Shown here piece after piece: positions 16,533 through 25,298 of a stretch of DNA of 64,000 bases. Both the position numbers and the translations under genes were made by a program. Source of the stretch: Chloroflexota bacterium (GTDB taxonomy: Bacteria; Chloroflexota; Anaerolineae; Anaerolineales; VGOW01); assembly GCA_016197225.1 (NCBI GenBank), contig JACPWC010000071.1:140217-204216 (forward strand), written 5' to 3'. Every line of letters begins with the position of its first letter. Position 1 is the stretch's first letter. The notes below the pieces were generated by a model. That model was not told where the DNA came from, did not search any database, and saw only the letters and a program-made list of their open reading frames with translations.

Positions 16533-16760
16533 ATGAATGCGACAACGCTCCGTCATTCGGACTTGAATCAGGCTCTCTCCGGTCAGTGCCCGTTGTGTGG
16601 CAGTGATCAATTCACCTTGCAAACCACCAGCGGCGACGGCAGTTTTCTTACCCAGGTTTGTCCCGTGTGCGGGTTACTGTGCAAGGTGGTTGTCGGCCCG
16701 GGTTCCCCAACGTTAGAGACTCTCAATTCAGAATGGGCGGCGGTGTTCGCCCACGACTGA
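16533..16760 (+). CDS. Small zinc-ribbon protein
   Basis: 75 residues with two knuckles, CPLCG (about 19-23) and CPVCG (about 43-47), separated by a beta-type segment (FTLQTTSGDGSFLTQV). This resembles a single zinc ribbon of the kind found in transcription-associated or adaptor proteins. It ends 9 bp before the NusG-like gene and is surely co-transcribed. Function unknown. Confidence 0.7.
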   Translation: MNATTLRHSDLNQALSGQCPLCGSDQFTLQTTSGDGSFLTQVCPVCGLLCKVVVGPGSPTLETLNSEWAAVFAHD

Positions 16761-16769
16761 GGTACATGA

Positions 16770-17282
16770 ATGGCGAGATGCTGGTACGCGTTACATAGCA
16801 AACCCAACAAAGAAGAAGTGGTCTGGCAACTAGTCAGGGCCAACCAGATCGAGACATTTTATCCCTGCCTGAAAGCGCAGACCGTAAACCCCCGAGCGAA
16901 AGAAATCAAACCCTATTTTCCAGGCTACATGTTTGTGCAGGCCGATTTGGAATTGACGGGCTTGTCGTTTTTTCAATATATGCCTCACACGAACGGGCTG
17001 GTAAGTTTTGGCGGCGAGCCGGCCTCCGTGCCCGACACTTTGATTGAAGCCCTGCGGGGGCGTGTCGTAGAGCTGGCCTTTGCGGTGGACGAGGCCGGTG
17101 AGCAACTGAAGGCCGGCGACTTGGTTGCCATTCAGAACGGGCCGTTTGCCGGTTACGAAGCCGTGTTTGACGCCCGGTTGCCCGGCTGTGAGCGGGTGCG
17201 GGTGTTGTTGGAATTTCTGGGCGGGCGGGCGATACCGGTGGAATTGGACGCCGCCCTGATTAAGCAGAAAGCTTATCTCTAA
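16770..17282 (+). CDS. NusG paralogue, RfaH/LoaP-type transcription antitermination factor
   Basis: 170 residues. The NGN domain (1-110) begins CWYALHSKPNKEEVVWQL and includes FYPCLKAQ and PYFPGYMFVQ, the hallmark of specialised NusG proteins (RfaH, LoaP, UpxY). A KOW domain (about 115-165) has LKAGDLVAIQNGPFAGYEA. Such factors bind RNA polymerase and help it read through terminators in long polysaccharide or secondary-metabolite operons; LoaP acts with a leader RNA hairpin. Its position near the start of a very long gene set, downstream of leader hairpin A, fits this role. The house-keeping NusG is expected elsewhere. Confidence 0.9.
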   Translation: MARCWYALHSKPNKEEVVWQLVRANQIETFYPCLKAQTVNPRAKEIKPYFPGYMFVQADLELTGLSFFQYMPHTNGLVSFGGEPASVPDTLIEALRGRVVELAFAVDEAGEQLKAGDLVAIQNGPFAGYEAVFDARLPGCERVRVLLEFLGGRAIPVELDAALIKQKAYL

Positions 17283-17303
17283 ACGTCGAGCCTGGCCGAC
17301 GTT
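17282..17303. repeat. Inverted repeat after the NusG-like gene
   Basis: AACGTCG / CGACGTT with an 8-nt loop lies at the NusG-like stop codon in a 90-bp gap before the acyltransferase. No T run follows, so it is not a typical intrinsic terminator. Confidence 0.35.
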
Positions 17304-17372
17304 GGAGAGTAATCTTGAATGTGATTGAACTGACGTGCCTTCTTTTGAGAATGTCGGAATGGCGGAGCGCGC

Positions 17373-18107
17373 ATGAGTGAAGGGTTGCGGTTGTATCTGA
17401 GCCGTCAGGCCGACGGGCTGGGGCGCTACATTTTAGAGCAGGCGTTGTATGCGGCAGTCGGTTGGGTTCCCACCCTCATCGGCCTGGGCTTGCGAGCCTT
17501 TCTCTACCGGCTGATTTTGAAGATGGACGGCTGGGCGGCGATTGAGTGCAATGTTCGACTGCGCTTCGCGAGCAATATCAAACTTGGGCATAGCGTTTAT
17601 CTGGATCAGGGAACTTATTTGCACGCCTGCCCCGGCGGCATTGAACTGGGCGCCGGAACGATTGTGATGCACGGGGCCGTGTTGCACGTTTATAACTTTC
17701 GCGATTTGCCCCACGCTGGAATCAAGGTCGGGCAGAACAGCCTCATCGGCGAGTACAGCGTCATTCGCGGGCAGGGCGGGGTGACAATCGGCGACCGGGT
17801 CTACACTTCGCCGTTCACCCAGATCATCGCCGTCAACCACGTCTTCGACGATCCCAACCGGCCTTTTGTCGAGCAGGGTATCACGGCAGAAGGCATTGTG
17901 ATTGAAGATGATGTCTGGCTGGGCGCGGGCGCGGTGATCACCGACGGCGTGCGGGTGGGCAAGGGCGCAGTGGTGGCCGCCGGGGCGGTGGTGACGAAAG
18001 ACGTGCCGCCCCACACCGTCGTCGGCGGTGTCCCGGCCAAACCGATCAAGTCTATCGAGAACACGATGGCTTCAAAGCCAGATCGTGTCATTTATTTTGA
18101 CAAGTAG
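17373..18107 (+). CDS. Hexapeptide-repeat acyltransferase (WbbJ-like)
   Basis: 244 residues. An N-terminal helical/amphipathic region (1-60) is followed by a left-handed beta helix (about 65-220) of isoleucine-patch hexapeptides ([45 protein letters not shown]). The active-site His region is AVNHVFDD and the end is [13 protein letters not shown]. It belongs to the maltose/galactoside O-acetyltransferase group and probably O- or N-acylates a sugar of the polysaccharide. The next gene starts 7 bp later. Confidence 0.87.
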   Translation: MSEGLRLYLSRQADGLGRYILEQALYAAVGWVPTLIGLGLRAFLYRLILKMDGWAAIECNVRLRFASNIKLGHSVYLDQGTYLHACPGGIELGAGTIVMHGAVLHVYNFRDLPHAGIKVGQNSLIGEYSVIRGQGGVTIGDRVYTSPFTQIIAVNHVFDDPNRPFVEQGITAEGIVIEDDVWLGAGAVITDGVRVGKGAVVAAGAVVTKDVPPHTVVGGVPAKPIKSIENTMASKPDRVIYFDK

Positions 18108-18114
18108 GAAGGTT

Positions 18115-19314
18115 ATGATGAGCGCATTATCAGTGGTTATTCCAGCATACAACGAAGAGGATGGCATTGCCGAGATTGCGAAGCGGGTGTTGGCGGTGAA
18201 AGGTGATCTGGCGAAAGTCGGCGTGAATGAGTTTGAGTTGTTGGTCGTCAACGACGGCTCACGCGACAAGACGGCCGAGATCGCCGCCAAAATCGAGGGC
18301 GTTCGCCTGATCAGCCATCCCCGCAATCGCGGTTACGGCGCGGCGCTCAAGACCGGCTTCAACGCGGCCAAAGGCGAGCTGATCGGCTTCCTCGACGCCG
18401 ACGGCACTTACCCGCCCGAATACTTTCCCAAACTTTGCACGGTGGCGATGAACGGAGCCGACCTGGTCATTGGCTCGCGCATGGCCGGGGCCGAAAGCAA
18501 GATGCCCATCACGCGCCGCATTGGCAACATCTTCTTTGCCACCCTGCTCAGCCTCATTGCCCATCAGCGCGTGACCGACAGCGCCAGCGGCATGAGAGTC
18601 TTCAAGCGCGAAGTGCTGGAGCGCATCTACCCCTTGCCCGACGGCCTCAACCTCACGCCAGTGATGAGCACCCGGGCCATTCACGAAAGCATCAAAGTGG
18701 CCGAAGTGCCGATTCCTTACAGCGAACGACTGGGCCGCTCCAAACTCAGCGTCGTGCGCGACGGTACGGTCTTCCTGCAGTCCATAGTTTGGACGGCGCT
18801 TTCTTATAACCCGGTTCGGTTTCTGGGTTTCATCGGCTTGGGCGGCGTGGCCCTGGCCCTGCTGGCCGTGGCGGCCCTGGTGGGCGCCCGGCTTTCGGGC
18901 GACACCACGCTCGGCCCCCTTGAAGTGGCCGGCTTGTTCGGCGGCATGATCTCCGGCGTCGCCGGCATCAGCGTCTTTGCCCTCGGCGTCACCTTCAACT
19001 ATCTGGTGTCGCTCTTTTACAAGAAGCCGATTCGACAGGGACTCTTTGGCCGCCCGATCTTTGCCCAATCTATTGACCGTCATTTCGGCTGGGTCGGGTT
19101 GTTGGCCGCCATCGCCGGTTTAGCCGTCGGCGGCGTGGCCCTGGGCCTCGGCGTCAGCGGCTGGGAGATCGCCCGCCTGTGGTTGTATCTGCTGGGCAGT
19201 GCCATGATGATCCTGGTCGGTGTGCAATTGGTCATTTACTGGATATTATTACGGGTGTTGGAAGAACTCAGCCAGCGTGAACTGTTGACTCGCAAAGACA
19301 TGGGCACAGCCTAA
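18115..19314 (+). CDS. GT2 glycosyltransferase with C-terminal membrane domain
   Basis: 399 residues. The GT-A catalytic domain (3-230) has SVVIPAYNEEDGI, LLVVNDGSRDKT and the DXD motif FLDADGTYPPEYF. Three or four hydrophobic segments follow at 240-390. This build is that of polyprenyl-phosphate sugar synthases (DPM1/GtrB-like). The start MMSALSVVIPAY (18115) has GGAAGG upstream; the open frame begins earlier inside the acyltransferase gene. Confidence 0.87.
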   Translation: MMSALSVVIPAYNEEDGIAEIAKRVLAVKGDLAKVGVNEFELLVVNDGSRDKTAEIAAKIEGVRLISHPRNRGYGAALKTGFNAAKGELIGFLDADGTYPPEYFPKLCTVAMNGADLVIGSRMAGAESKMPITRRIGNIFFATLLSLIAHQRVTDSASGMRVFKREVLERIYPLPDGLNLTPVMSTRAIHESIKVAEVPIPYSERLGRSKLSVVRDGTVFLQSIVWTALSYNPVRFLGFIGLGGVALALLAVAALVGARLSGDTTLGPLEVAGLFGGMISGVAGISVFALGVTFNYLVSLFYKKPIRQGLFGRPIFAQSIDRHFGWVGLLAAIAGLAVGGVALGLGVSGWEIARLWLYLLGSAMMILVGVQLVIYWILLRVLEELSQRELLTRKDMGTA

Positions 19315-19338
19315 ACACGAGTGAGAAGGAGAATCATC

Positions 19339-20991
19339 ATGAGCGCCGAAAATCAAAACACGGAATGGAAAAATTTGGGAACCCGCCGCATCGCCAACGT
19401 CAAGATGGCGGACTTCCCGAACGTTGACGACATCGTGCATGAAGGGTTGATGGCAACTCCGCGCGCGCCAGAGATGGTGGACATCCTGCTGGTGAACCCG
19501 CCGACGCCGGATGGGGGGCTGTGGATTCGCACCCAACACCGGGTTGGCCGCCGCACCCGCGAAAACATGGTCTGGCCACAGGTGTCGCTGGCGCAGATGG
19601 CCGCGCTTCTTCATCCGGTCTACACGCTCAAGATCGTGGACGCCAACGCCGAGCGTATGGGCTGGAAGGAATTTGAAGAACTGCTCGACAAATACAAGCC
19701 GCGCTACTACCTGACGCAATGCACCGCGCCCACTCTGCAAAACGATATGTACGGCTGTTTCCTGGCCAAAGCGCGCGGCGCGAAGACAATTGCCTTCGGC
19801 ACCCACGTCACGCCCATGCCGCGCGAAACGCTGACGGCCTACCCGGCGCTCGACTTCGTCCTTATCGGCGAACCCGACCTGCTCATCCGCGACCTGCTCG
19901 ATCATCTCGACAACAAGTTCGACCAGCGTGATGCGCTGATCAAGAAGATGATTGACGAGCACGACCCGGCCTGGCGGCCTTCGATGACCGAAGACGGCAA
20001 GCCGATTCTGGAAGGCATCAAGGGTCTGGCCTGGCGGCGCGGCGAAGAAATCGTGGTGAACGCGCCCCGGCCCTTCGTCAAAGACCTGGACGACCTGCCG
20101 ATTCCACTGCACCACCTTTTGCCGCTGGACAAGTACCGGATGCCCCTGATCAACGGCCCGTTCACCTTCATGGTCACCAGCCGGGGTTGTACCGCCGGTT
20201 GCACTTATTGCATTAAGCACGTCAGCTACCAATACAGTGTCCGCCTGCGCTCGCCGGAGAAAATTCTGGAAGAGATGTGGGTGCTCAAGAAGCTGGGCAT
20301 CAACCACATTCACATGTACGCCGATCTGTTCACCGTGAGCCGGGAGCAGGTGGTGAAGATGTGCCAGCTCATGATCGAGCAGAAGATCAACGTCACCTTC
20401 ACCAGCAACAGCCGGGTGGATTACGTGGACGAGGAAATGTTGCAGTTGATGGGCAAGGCCGGGTGCAAGCTGATCTCGTGGGGCATTGAAAGCGGCAGTG
20501 AGCAGATACTCAAACACGCCCGCAAAGGCGCTTACCCCGACAAAGCCGAGCGCGCCCTGCGCTGGGCCAAGCAGGCCGGCATCATGAACTGGGGCTATTT
20601 CATCATCGGCTTGCCCACCGAGACTGAAGAAACCATCCGGCAGACGATTGACTTTGCCAAGAAACTGCCGCTGGATATTGCCCTCTTCCACGTGGCCGCG
20701 CCGTATCCCGGCACGCCCTTCTTCTTTGAAGTGGTGAAGGAAGGCTGGTTCCGGCCCGGCACGCGCTGGGAGCAGGTGGACATGGACAGGGGCACGGTGC
20801 TCGACTACCCCGGCCTGCCCGCCGAGCGTTTGCTCTACTGGCAGAAGCGCGCCTTCCGCGAGTGGGCCTTCCGGCCCGGCCCGATCATGACCTACCTCAA
20901 GATGTTGTTGTCGGACTCTTCGACGATGAAGACCGCGCTCGACGTGGGTCTGCAACACCTCCGCTGGTCAACGGGCGAAGCCAGCCATTAA
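19339..20991 (+). CDS. B12-binding-domain radical SAM enzyme
   Basis: 550 residues. The N-terminal cobalamin-binding-like Rossmann domain (about 45-190) includes DILLVNPPTPDGG and FGTHVTPMPRE. The radical SAM core has the iron-sulfur motif CTAGCTYC (C284, C288, C291), with IISWGIESGSE and a long alpha/beta barrel. Enzymes of this class B type methylate or rearrange unactivated carbons; in polysaccharide loci the substrate may be a lipid or sugar. The ATG at 19339 has a strong Shine-Dalgarno (AAGGAG). Confidence 0.87.
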   Translation: MSAENQNTEWKNLGTRRIANVKMADFPNVDDIVHEGLMATPRAPEMVDILLVNPPTPDGGLWIRTQHRVGRRTRENMVWPQVSLAQMAALLHPVYTLKIVDANAERMGWKEFEELLDKYKPRYYLTQCTAPTLQNDMYGCFLAKARGAKTIAFGTHVTPMPRETLTAYPALDFVLIGEPDLLIRDLLDHLDNKFDQRDALIKKMIDEHDPAWRPSMTEDGKPILEGIKGLAWRRGEEIVVNAPRPFVKDLDDLPIPLHHLLPLDKYRMPLINGPFTFMVTSRGCTAGCTYCIKHVSYQYSVRLRSPEKILEEMWVLKKLGINHIHMYADLFTVSREQVVKMCQLMIEQKINVTFTSNSRVDYVDEEMLQLMGKAGCKLISWGIESGSEQILKHARKGAYPDKAERALRWAKQAGIMNWGYFIIGLPTETEETIRQTIDFAKKLPLDIALFHVAAPYPGTPFFFEVVKEGWFRPGTRWEQVDMDRGTVLDYPGLPAERLLYWQKRAFREWAFRPGPIMTYLKMLLSDSSTMKTALDVGLQHLRWSTGEASH

Positions 20992-21076
20992 TTGCTTGTT
21001 AGGTTGAGGGGCGGTTTGCTGTTGCGATGCGTTTGCATTGTGAGGGCAAGCCGCTTTTCCTTGAATCGGGCTTGCC

Positions 21077-22627
21077 ATGAACAAGATTGCCATCGGTCGT
21101 TTCAAACGCACCCCGCTCGACATTTTCTTCGCGCTTTACCTGCTCACCGCCGCTGTCGGCGTGTGGGCGGCTTATGATCGCGAAGTTGCCTGGGCCAAGT
21201 TCGGGTTTCTCGCCGGCGCAGTGGCGATCTATTATGCAGTGGCAAGCCAACCGCAAGAGAGCGTGTGGCCGGCGGCTGGCGTGTTGAGCGCGGGCGCGGC
21301 TTTGCTGGCCGGCATTTTCTCCCTCACTCGCGTTTTGCGAATCGGCAATTTAGACCCGCACGTCTTCGGCGGCGTCATTGCTATGTTCATCCCGATCAAC
21401 ACCGCCTTCGGCCTCTGGGCGTGGAAAGAGCGGCGCCGGGCGCTCGCCGCGCTGGCTATTGTTTCAGGCGCGGTTTCGCTGGCCGGTTTTGTTTTTGCCT
21501 CGAAGCGCGGCGCACTGCTGGGGCTGGGCGTTGCCTTTGGCGTGTGGCTGTTGTGGCGTTTGAGTCGTTATGCCGGAAAGCGGCAGCGATTAGCCTTCAT
21601 CCTGACTCTCGGGTTCGCCGCCATCGGCGCAATCGTCTTCGTGGCCCTGTTTCCCGGCCTGGTGATCAAAGTGGCCGCGCCCGGCAACCGGCTGGAAGTT
21701 CTCCCGCAAGTGGTGAAGCTGGTAACAGACTTCCCCTTCACCGGCGGCGGCCTCGGGTCATTCCCCGGCCTGCTCTCGCGTTACATCCTTGTCATCCCCT
21801 GGCTCTTCATGCCCCACAGTTCCAATCTCTTTTTGGACACACTGGTTGAGCAGGGCGTGTTTGGCTTGATTGCTCTGGCTGGAATCTTCGTCGGCAGTTT
21901 TTGGTTGTTGGGGACGCGGCCTGTAAGGGCGTTATATATAACGCCCCTACAACGTTGGGCGGCGCTGGCGGGTTTGATCGTGATGGCGGTCTACTGCCTC
22001 GTCGAAGACCCGTTTCACAGCGGCTGGCCGACGCTGTTGCTCTTTGTGCTTCCCGGTTTCGGGGTCGCCGCCACTGAACCCAAACCGTCTGCGGCGCTCC
22101 GGCCCTCGTTGAAGATCGCCGTTGCGGTTGGCGCGCTGGCGGCTCTGGCCGGGTTGCTCGTTGCCTTTCGCCAGCAAGGGCTGGCCGCCTGGTACGCTAA
22201 CCTGGGCGCGGTGGAGATGGCTCGGGTAGAATTAGCCGGCTGGCCGGAGACGGTGCGTTGGCAGAGCGATTTTGATCTGACCGAATTACGGCCTGCCGAA
22301 ACTCTGTTCAATCAGGCTTTGCAATTTGCGCCGGGCAATGTCACGGCCAACTACCGGCTGGGGCTGATTGCCGCGAAACAGGGCAATGAAACAGAGGCGG
22401 TTGCCCGTTGGAGTCTAGCCAACCAAACCTCCCCATCCCATCGCGGCATCCGCAAAGTTTTGGGGTATGCTTACGTCTGGCAGGGCCGGCTCGATCAGGC
22501 CATTGTTTTGTTGAACGACATTCCCGAAGCGAAAAACGAGATGGATACCTACTCGTGGTGGTGGGGAACGCAGGGCCGCGACGACCTGGCGGCTCAGGCG
22601 GCGGCGATGGTGAGGCTCTTACCCTGA
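21077..22627 (+). CDS. O-antigen ligase/polymerase (Wzy_C) membrane protein with C-terminal TPR
   Basis: 516 residues with about 10-12 membrane segments. The Wzy_C signature loop GGGLGSFPGLLSRY followed by MPHSSNLFLDTLVEQGVFGL (about 215-255) places it with O-antigen ligases and polymerases. The C-terminal 120 residues are soluble TPR-like helices (FAPGNVTANYRLGLIAAKQ). It would join repeat units or transfer glycan to an acceptor on the outer face. A 28-bp near-palindrome lies in frame at about residue 283. Confidence 0.85.
   Translation: MNKIAIGRFKRTPLDIFFALYLLTAAVGVWAAYDREVAWAKFGFLAGAVAIYYAVASQPQESVWPAAGVLSAGAALLAGIFSLTRVLRIGNLDPHVFGGVIAMFIPINTAFGLWAWKERRRALAALAIVSGAVSLAGFVFASKRGALLGLGVAFGVWLLWRLSRYAGKRQRLAFILTLGFAAIGAIVFVALFPGLVIKVAAPGNRLEVLPQVVKLVTDFPFTGGGLGSFPGLLSRYILVIPWLFMPHSSNLFLDTLVEQGVFGLIALAGIFVGSFWLLGTRPVRALYITPLQRWAALAGLIVMAVYCLVEDPFHSGWPTLLLFVLPGFGVAATEPKPSAALRPSLKIAVAVGALAALAGLLVAFRQQGLAAWYANLGAVEMARVELAGWPETVRWQSDFDLTELRPAETLFNQALQFAPGNVTANYRLGLIAAKQGNETEAVARWSLANQTSPSHRGIRKVLGYAYVWQGRLDQAIVLLNDIPEAKNEMDTYSWWWGTQGRDDLAAQAAAMVRLLP
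21923..21950. repeat. Palindromic repeat inserted in frame in the ligase gene
   Basis: GTAAGGGCGTTATA / TATAACGCCCCTAC is palindromic except for one A/G mismatch. It codes for about nine residues (VRALYITPL) in a loop between membrane segments without breaking the frame. The GTA(A/G)GGGCG core matches the repeat in the dehydrogenase gene at 9190-9243. Confidence 0.7.
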
Positions 22628-22664
22628 ATACACTGCAAACGCCTATAAACGGAGACAAATTTTC

Positions 22665-23240
22665 ATGATTCATCCTTCAGCCGAAGTTTCTCCCAAAGCG
22701 CAAATTGGGGAGGGGACGCGCATCTGGCATCAGGTTCAAGTGCGCGAGGGCGTTGTGATTGGCCGGAATTGCATCGTCGGCAAGAACACTTACATTGACT
22801 TTGACGTGAGGCTTGGCGACAACGTCAAAATTCAGAACAACGCTTTGCTCTATCACGGCCTGACGGTGGAAGACGGCGTGTTCATCGGCCCGGCGGCCTG
22901 TATGACCAACGACGTGTTTCCGCGAGCCATCACCCCGGACGGCGCTCTCAAGGGCAACGACGATTGGGAAGTGGGGCCGATCCTCTTAAAGTACGGCTCT
23001 TCAATCGGCGCGGGCGCGATCATTTTGCCGAATGTGACGGTGGGGCGGTTTGCGCTGGTGGCCGCCGGGGCCGTCGTCACTCGCCCGGTTCCTGATCACG
23101 GTTTGGTGATGGGGACGCCGGCGCGGTTGGTTGGTTACGTATGTAAATGCGGGCGGCGGCTTGCCCTGCAGGAAAGCGGCGAGTGGGTTTGCCCAAAGTG
23201 CGGCTGGTCGTTTACGCCGGCCGAGGAGTCTAAACTGTGA
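22665..23240 (+). CDS. WbpD-like sugar N-acetyltransferase with zinc-ribbon tail
   Basis: 191 residues. The hexapeptide beta-helix starts IHPSAEVSPKAQIGEGTRIW, the standard start of UDP-2-acetamido-3-amino-glucuronate N-acetyltransferases. Further turns include VFIGPAACMTNDVFPRA and GAIILPNVTVGRFA. The C-terminal 40 residues carry CKCG and CPKCG, a zinc ribbon. It probably acetylates the 3-amino group made by the next gene product. The stop overlaps the next start (GTGA, 23237-23240). Confidence 0.85.
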   Translation: MIHPSAEVSPKAQIGEGTRIWHQVQVREGVVIGRNCIVGKNTYIDFDVRLGDNVKIQNNALLYHGLTVEDGVFIGPAACMTNDVFPRAITPDGALKGNDDWEVGPILLKYGSSIGAGAIILPNVTVGRFALVAAGAVVTRPVPDHGLVMGTPARLVGYVCKCGRRLALQESGEWVCPKCGWSFTPAEESKL

Positions 23241-24307
23241 TCCCGATTTCACGTCCATTGATTGGTGAAGATGAAAAAGTTGCGGTGATGGCGGCTCTGT
23301 CGTCCGGGCAGTTGGCCCAGGGGCCGCGTGTTCGCGAGTTTGAAGAAAAGTTTGCGGCCTGGGCCGGAGTGAAGCACGCCGTGGCGACCTCGTCTGGCAC
23401 AACGGCCTTGCACGTGGCGATGTTGGCGCACGGCCTCAACGAAGGCGACGAGGTGATCACCACTTCCTTCAGCTTCATTGCTTCGGCCAACTGCGCGCTT
23501 TACGCCGGCGCCAAACCGGTGTTTGCCGACATTGAGCCGAACTACTTTTCACTCGACCCGGTTGAAATTGAAAAGAAAATCACGCCGCGCACCAAAGCCA
23601 TTGTCGTCGTCCATCTCTTCGGCCAGTCGTGTAACATGGGCGCGATTGCGGCGCTGGCCGCGAAACATAACCTGGTCGTCGTCGAAGACGCCTGCCAGTC
23701 ACACGGCGCAAAGTTCAACGGCAAGATGGTTGGCTCGTGGGGCACGGCTTGTTACTCGTTCTATCCGACCAAGAACATGACGACCATCGAAGGCGGCATG
23801 TTGACGACCAACGACTCGAAAATTGCCGAGCAGGCCCGCTTGATTCGCGAGCATGGCAGTCCCAAACGCTATTTGCACGAGCGCCTCGGCTTCAACTTCC
23901 GCATGACCGATCCTCAGGCGGCTGTGGGGCTGGGTCAGCTTCAGAAATTGGATGGCTGGAATGAACAGCGCCGGGCCAACGCGGCCTACCTCACCGCCCG
24001 GCTGGCCGGAGTGGCCGGCGTCACCCCGCCGCCCATTCGTGACAGCAGCGGCCACGTGTTCCATCAATATACAATTCGGGTGGTCAACCGCGAGGCGGTG
24101 ATTGAGCGTCTCACTCAGCGCGGAGTCGGTTACGGCATTTATTATCCAATGGCAATTCATCAACAGCCGCTATACCAAAAGTTGGGCTACAACGATCATC
24201 TGCCCAACACCGAAGCGGCCTGCCGCGAGGTGCTTTCTCTGCCGGTTCACCCGTCGCTCAGCCAGGCCGACCTGGACTGCATCGTGGACGCGGTGACTGG
24301 CCGTTGA
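23237..24307 (+). CDS. DegT/DnrJ/EryC1-family sugar aminotransferase (WbpE-like)
   Basis: 356 residues, PLP-dependent. Visible motifs are SSGTTALHVAM, VEDACQSHGA and the Schiff-base Lys K179 in SFYPTKNMTTIEGGM. Between acetyltransferase and dehydrogenase genes it is expected to aminate UDP-3-keto-GlcNAcA at C3. The start codon is GTG, overlapping the preceding gene by 4 bp, so the two are translationally coupled. Confidence 0.9.
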   Translation: MIPISRPLIGEDEKVAVMAALSSGQLAQGPRVREFEEKFAAWAGVKHAVATSSGTTALHVAMLAHGLNEGDEVITTSFSFIASANCALYAGAKPVFADIEPNYFSLDPVEIEKKITPRTKAIVVVHLFGQSCNMGAIAALAAKHNLVVVEDACQSHGAKFNGKMVGSWGTACYSFYPTKNMTTIEGGMLTTNDSKIAEQARLIREHGSPKRYLHERLGFNFRMTDPQAAVGLGQLQKLDGWNEQRRANAAYLTARLAGVAGVTPPPIRDSSGHVFHQYTIRVVNREAVIERLTQRGVGYGIYYPMAIHQQPLYQKLGYNDHLPNTEAACREVLSLPVHPSLSQADLDCIVDAVTGR

Positions 24308-24325
24308 CGGAGCAAGGAGGGTGAC

Positions 24326-25288
24326 ATGGAACAAATGAAGGTGGGCGTCATTGGCGTGGGCCGCATGGGGCAACGCCACTGCCGGGTTTACTCCAATTTG
24401 CGCCGGGCGCAGTTGGCGGGCGTGTACGACGTGAACGCCAAAATGGCCGAGCAGGTGGCCGGACAGTACGAAGTGCCCTCGTTCAGCGATCTCAACGATT
24501 TGCTGAAGTACGTTGATGCGGTAAGCTTGACGGCTTCAACTCCGTTTCATTGCGAACTGGCGATGAAATGCCTGGAGCGCGGCGTTCACGTGCTGATCGA
24601 AAAGCCGATCGCCGAAACGCTGGAGCAGGCCGAGTCGCTGGTGGAAACCGCCGAGGCCAGTGGTCACGTGGTTCTGGTGGGCCACATCGAACGCTTCAAC
24701 CCGGCTTACGTTGAATTGAAGAACGTGCTGGACGGCATGAACGTGCTGGCCGTCAACCTGCGCCGCCTCAGCCCGTACGAAGGCAGTAACACCGACGTAG
24801 ACGTGGTGCTCGACCTGATGATCCACGACACCAACCTGGTGCTCGATTTGATCGGCCACGACCCGCTGGCGGTGAACGCTTACGGCTTGTCGGCGCACGA
24901 TAACGCCCTCGATCACGTGGTGGCCAACCTGACGTTCGACTCCGGCCCGCTGATGACGATGACGGCCTCGCGGGTGACCGAGCAGAAGATCAGGTCAATT
25001 GAAGTGACGGCCATGCAGGCTTACCTTGAATGCGATTTGCTGAACAAGAGCATCTCGGTTCACCGCCGCACGGTGGGCGAGTACGTGGCCCACAACAAGT
25101 ACCGCCAGGAGAGCGTCGTCGAGCGCATCCAGGTGCCGATCTTCGAGCCGCTGTTCATGGAACTGCAACACTTTGCCGAGTGCGTGCTGGACGGCAAGAA
25201 GCCGATGGTGTCGGCCCGGGACGGCCTGCGGGCGCTGAAGCTGGTGGATGCGATCCGCAACAGTGTGCAGGAACGGTTGGCGGCGTAA
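24326..25288 (+). CDS. Gfo/Idh/MocA-family sugar dehydrogenase (WbpB-like)
   Basis: 320 residues. The NAD-binding motif VGVIGVGRMGQRH lies at 6-18. EKPIAETLEQA carries the conserved Lys/Pro catalytic motif. The C-terminal alpha/beta domain includes MIHDTNLVLDLIG with the active-site His region. It most likely oxidises C3 of UDP-GlcNAcA for the WbpE-like aminotransferase. Start ATG 24326 has AAGGAGG upstream. Confidence 0.88.
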   Translation: MEQMKVGVIGVGRMGQRHCRVYSNLRRAQLAGVYDVNAKMAEQVAGQYEVPSFSDLNDLLKYVDAVSLTASTPFHCELAMKCLERGVHVLIEKPIAETLEQAESLVETAEASGHVVLVGHIERFNPAYVELKNVLDGMNVLAVNLRRLSPYEGSNTDVDVVLDLMIHDTNLVLDLIGHDPLAVNAYGLSAHDNALDHVVANLTFDSGPLMTMTASRVTEQKIRSIEVTAMQAYLECDLLNKSISVHRRTVGEYVAHNKYRQESVVERIQVPIFEPLFMELQHFAECVLDGKKPMVSARDGLRALKLVDAIRNSVQERLAA

Positions 25289-25298
25289 AGGTGCGGTG

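Noticed and set aside
19249-20958. Long minus-strand open frame (569 codons) opposite the radical SAM gene
   Set aside because: The plus strand encodes a clear radical SAM protein. The antisense product has no recognisable domain, and such mirror frames are usual in GC-rich genes.
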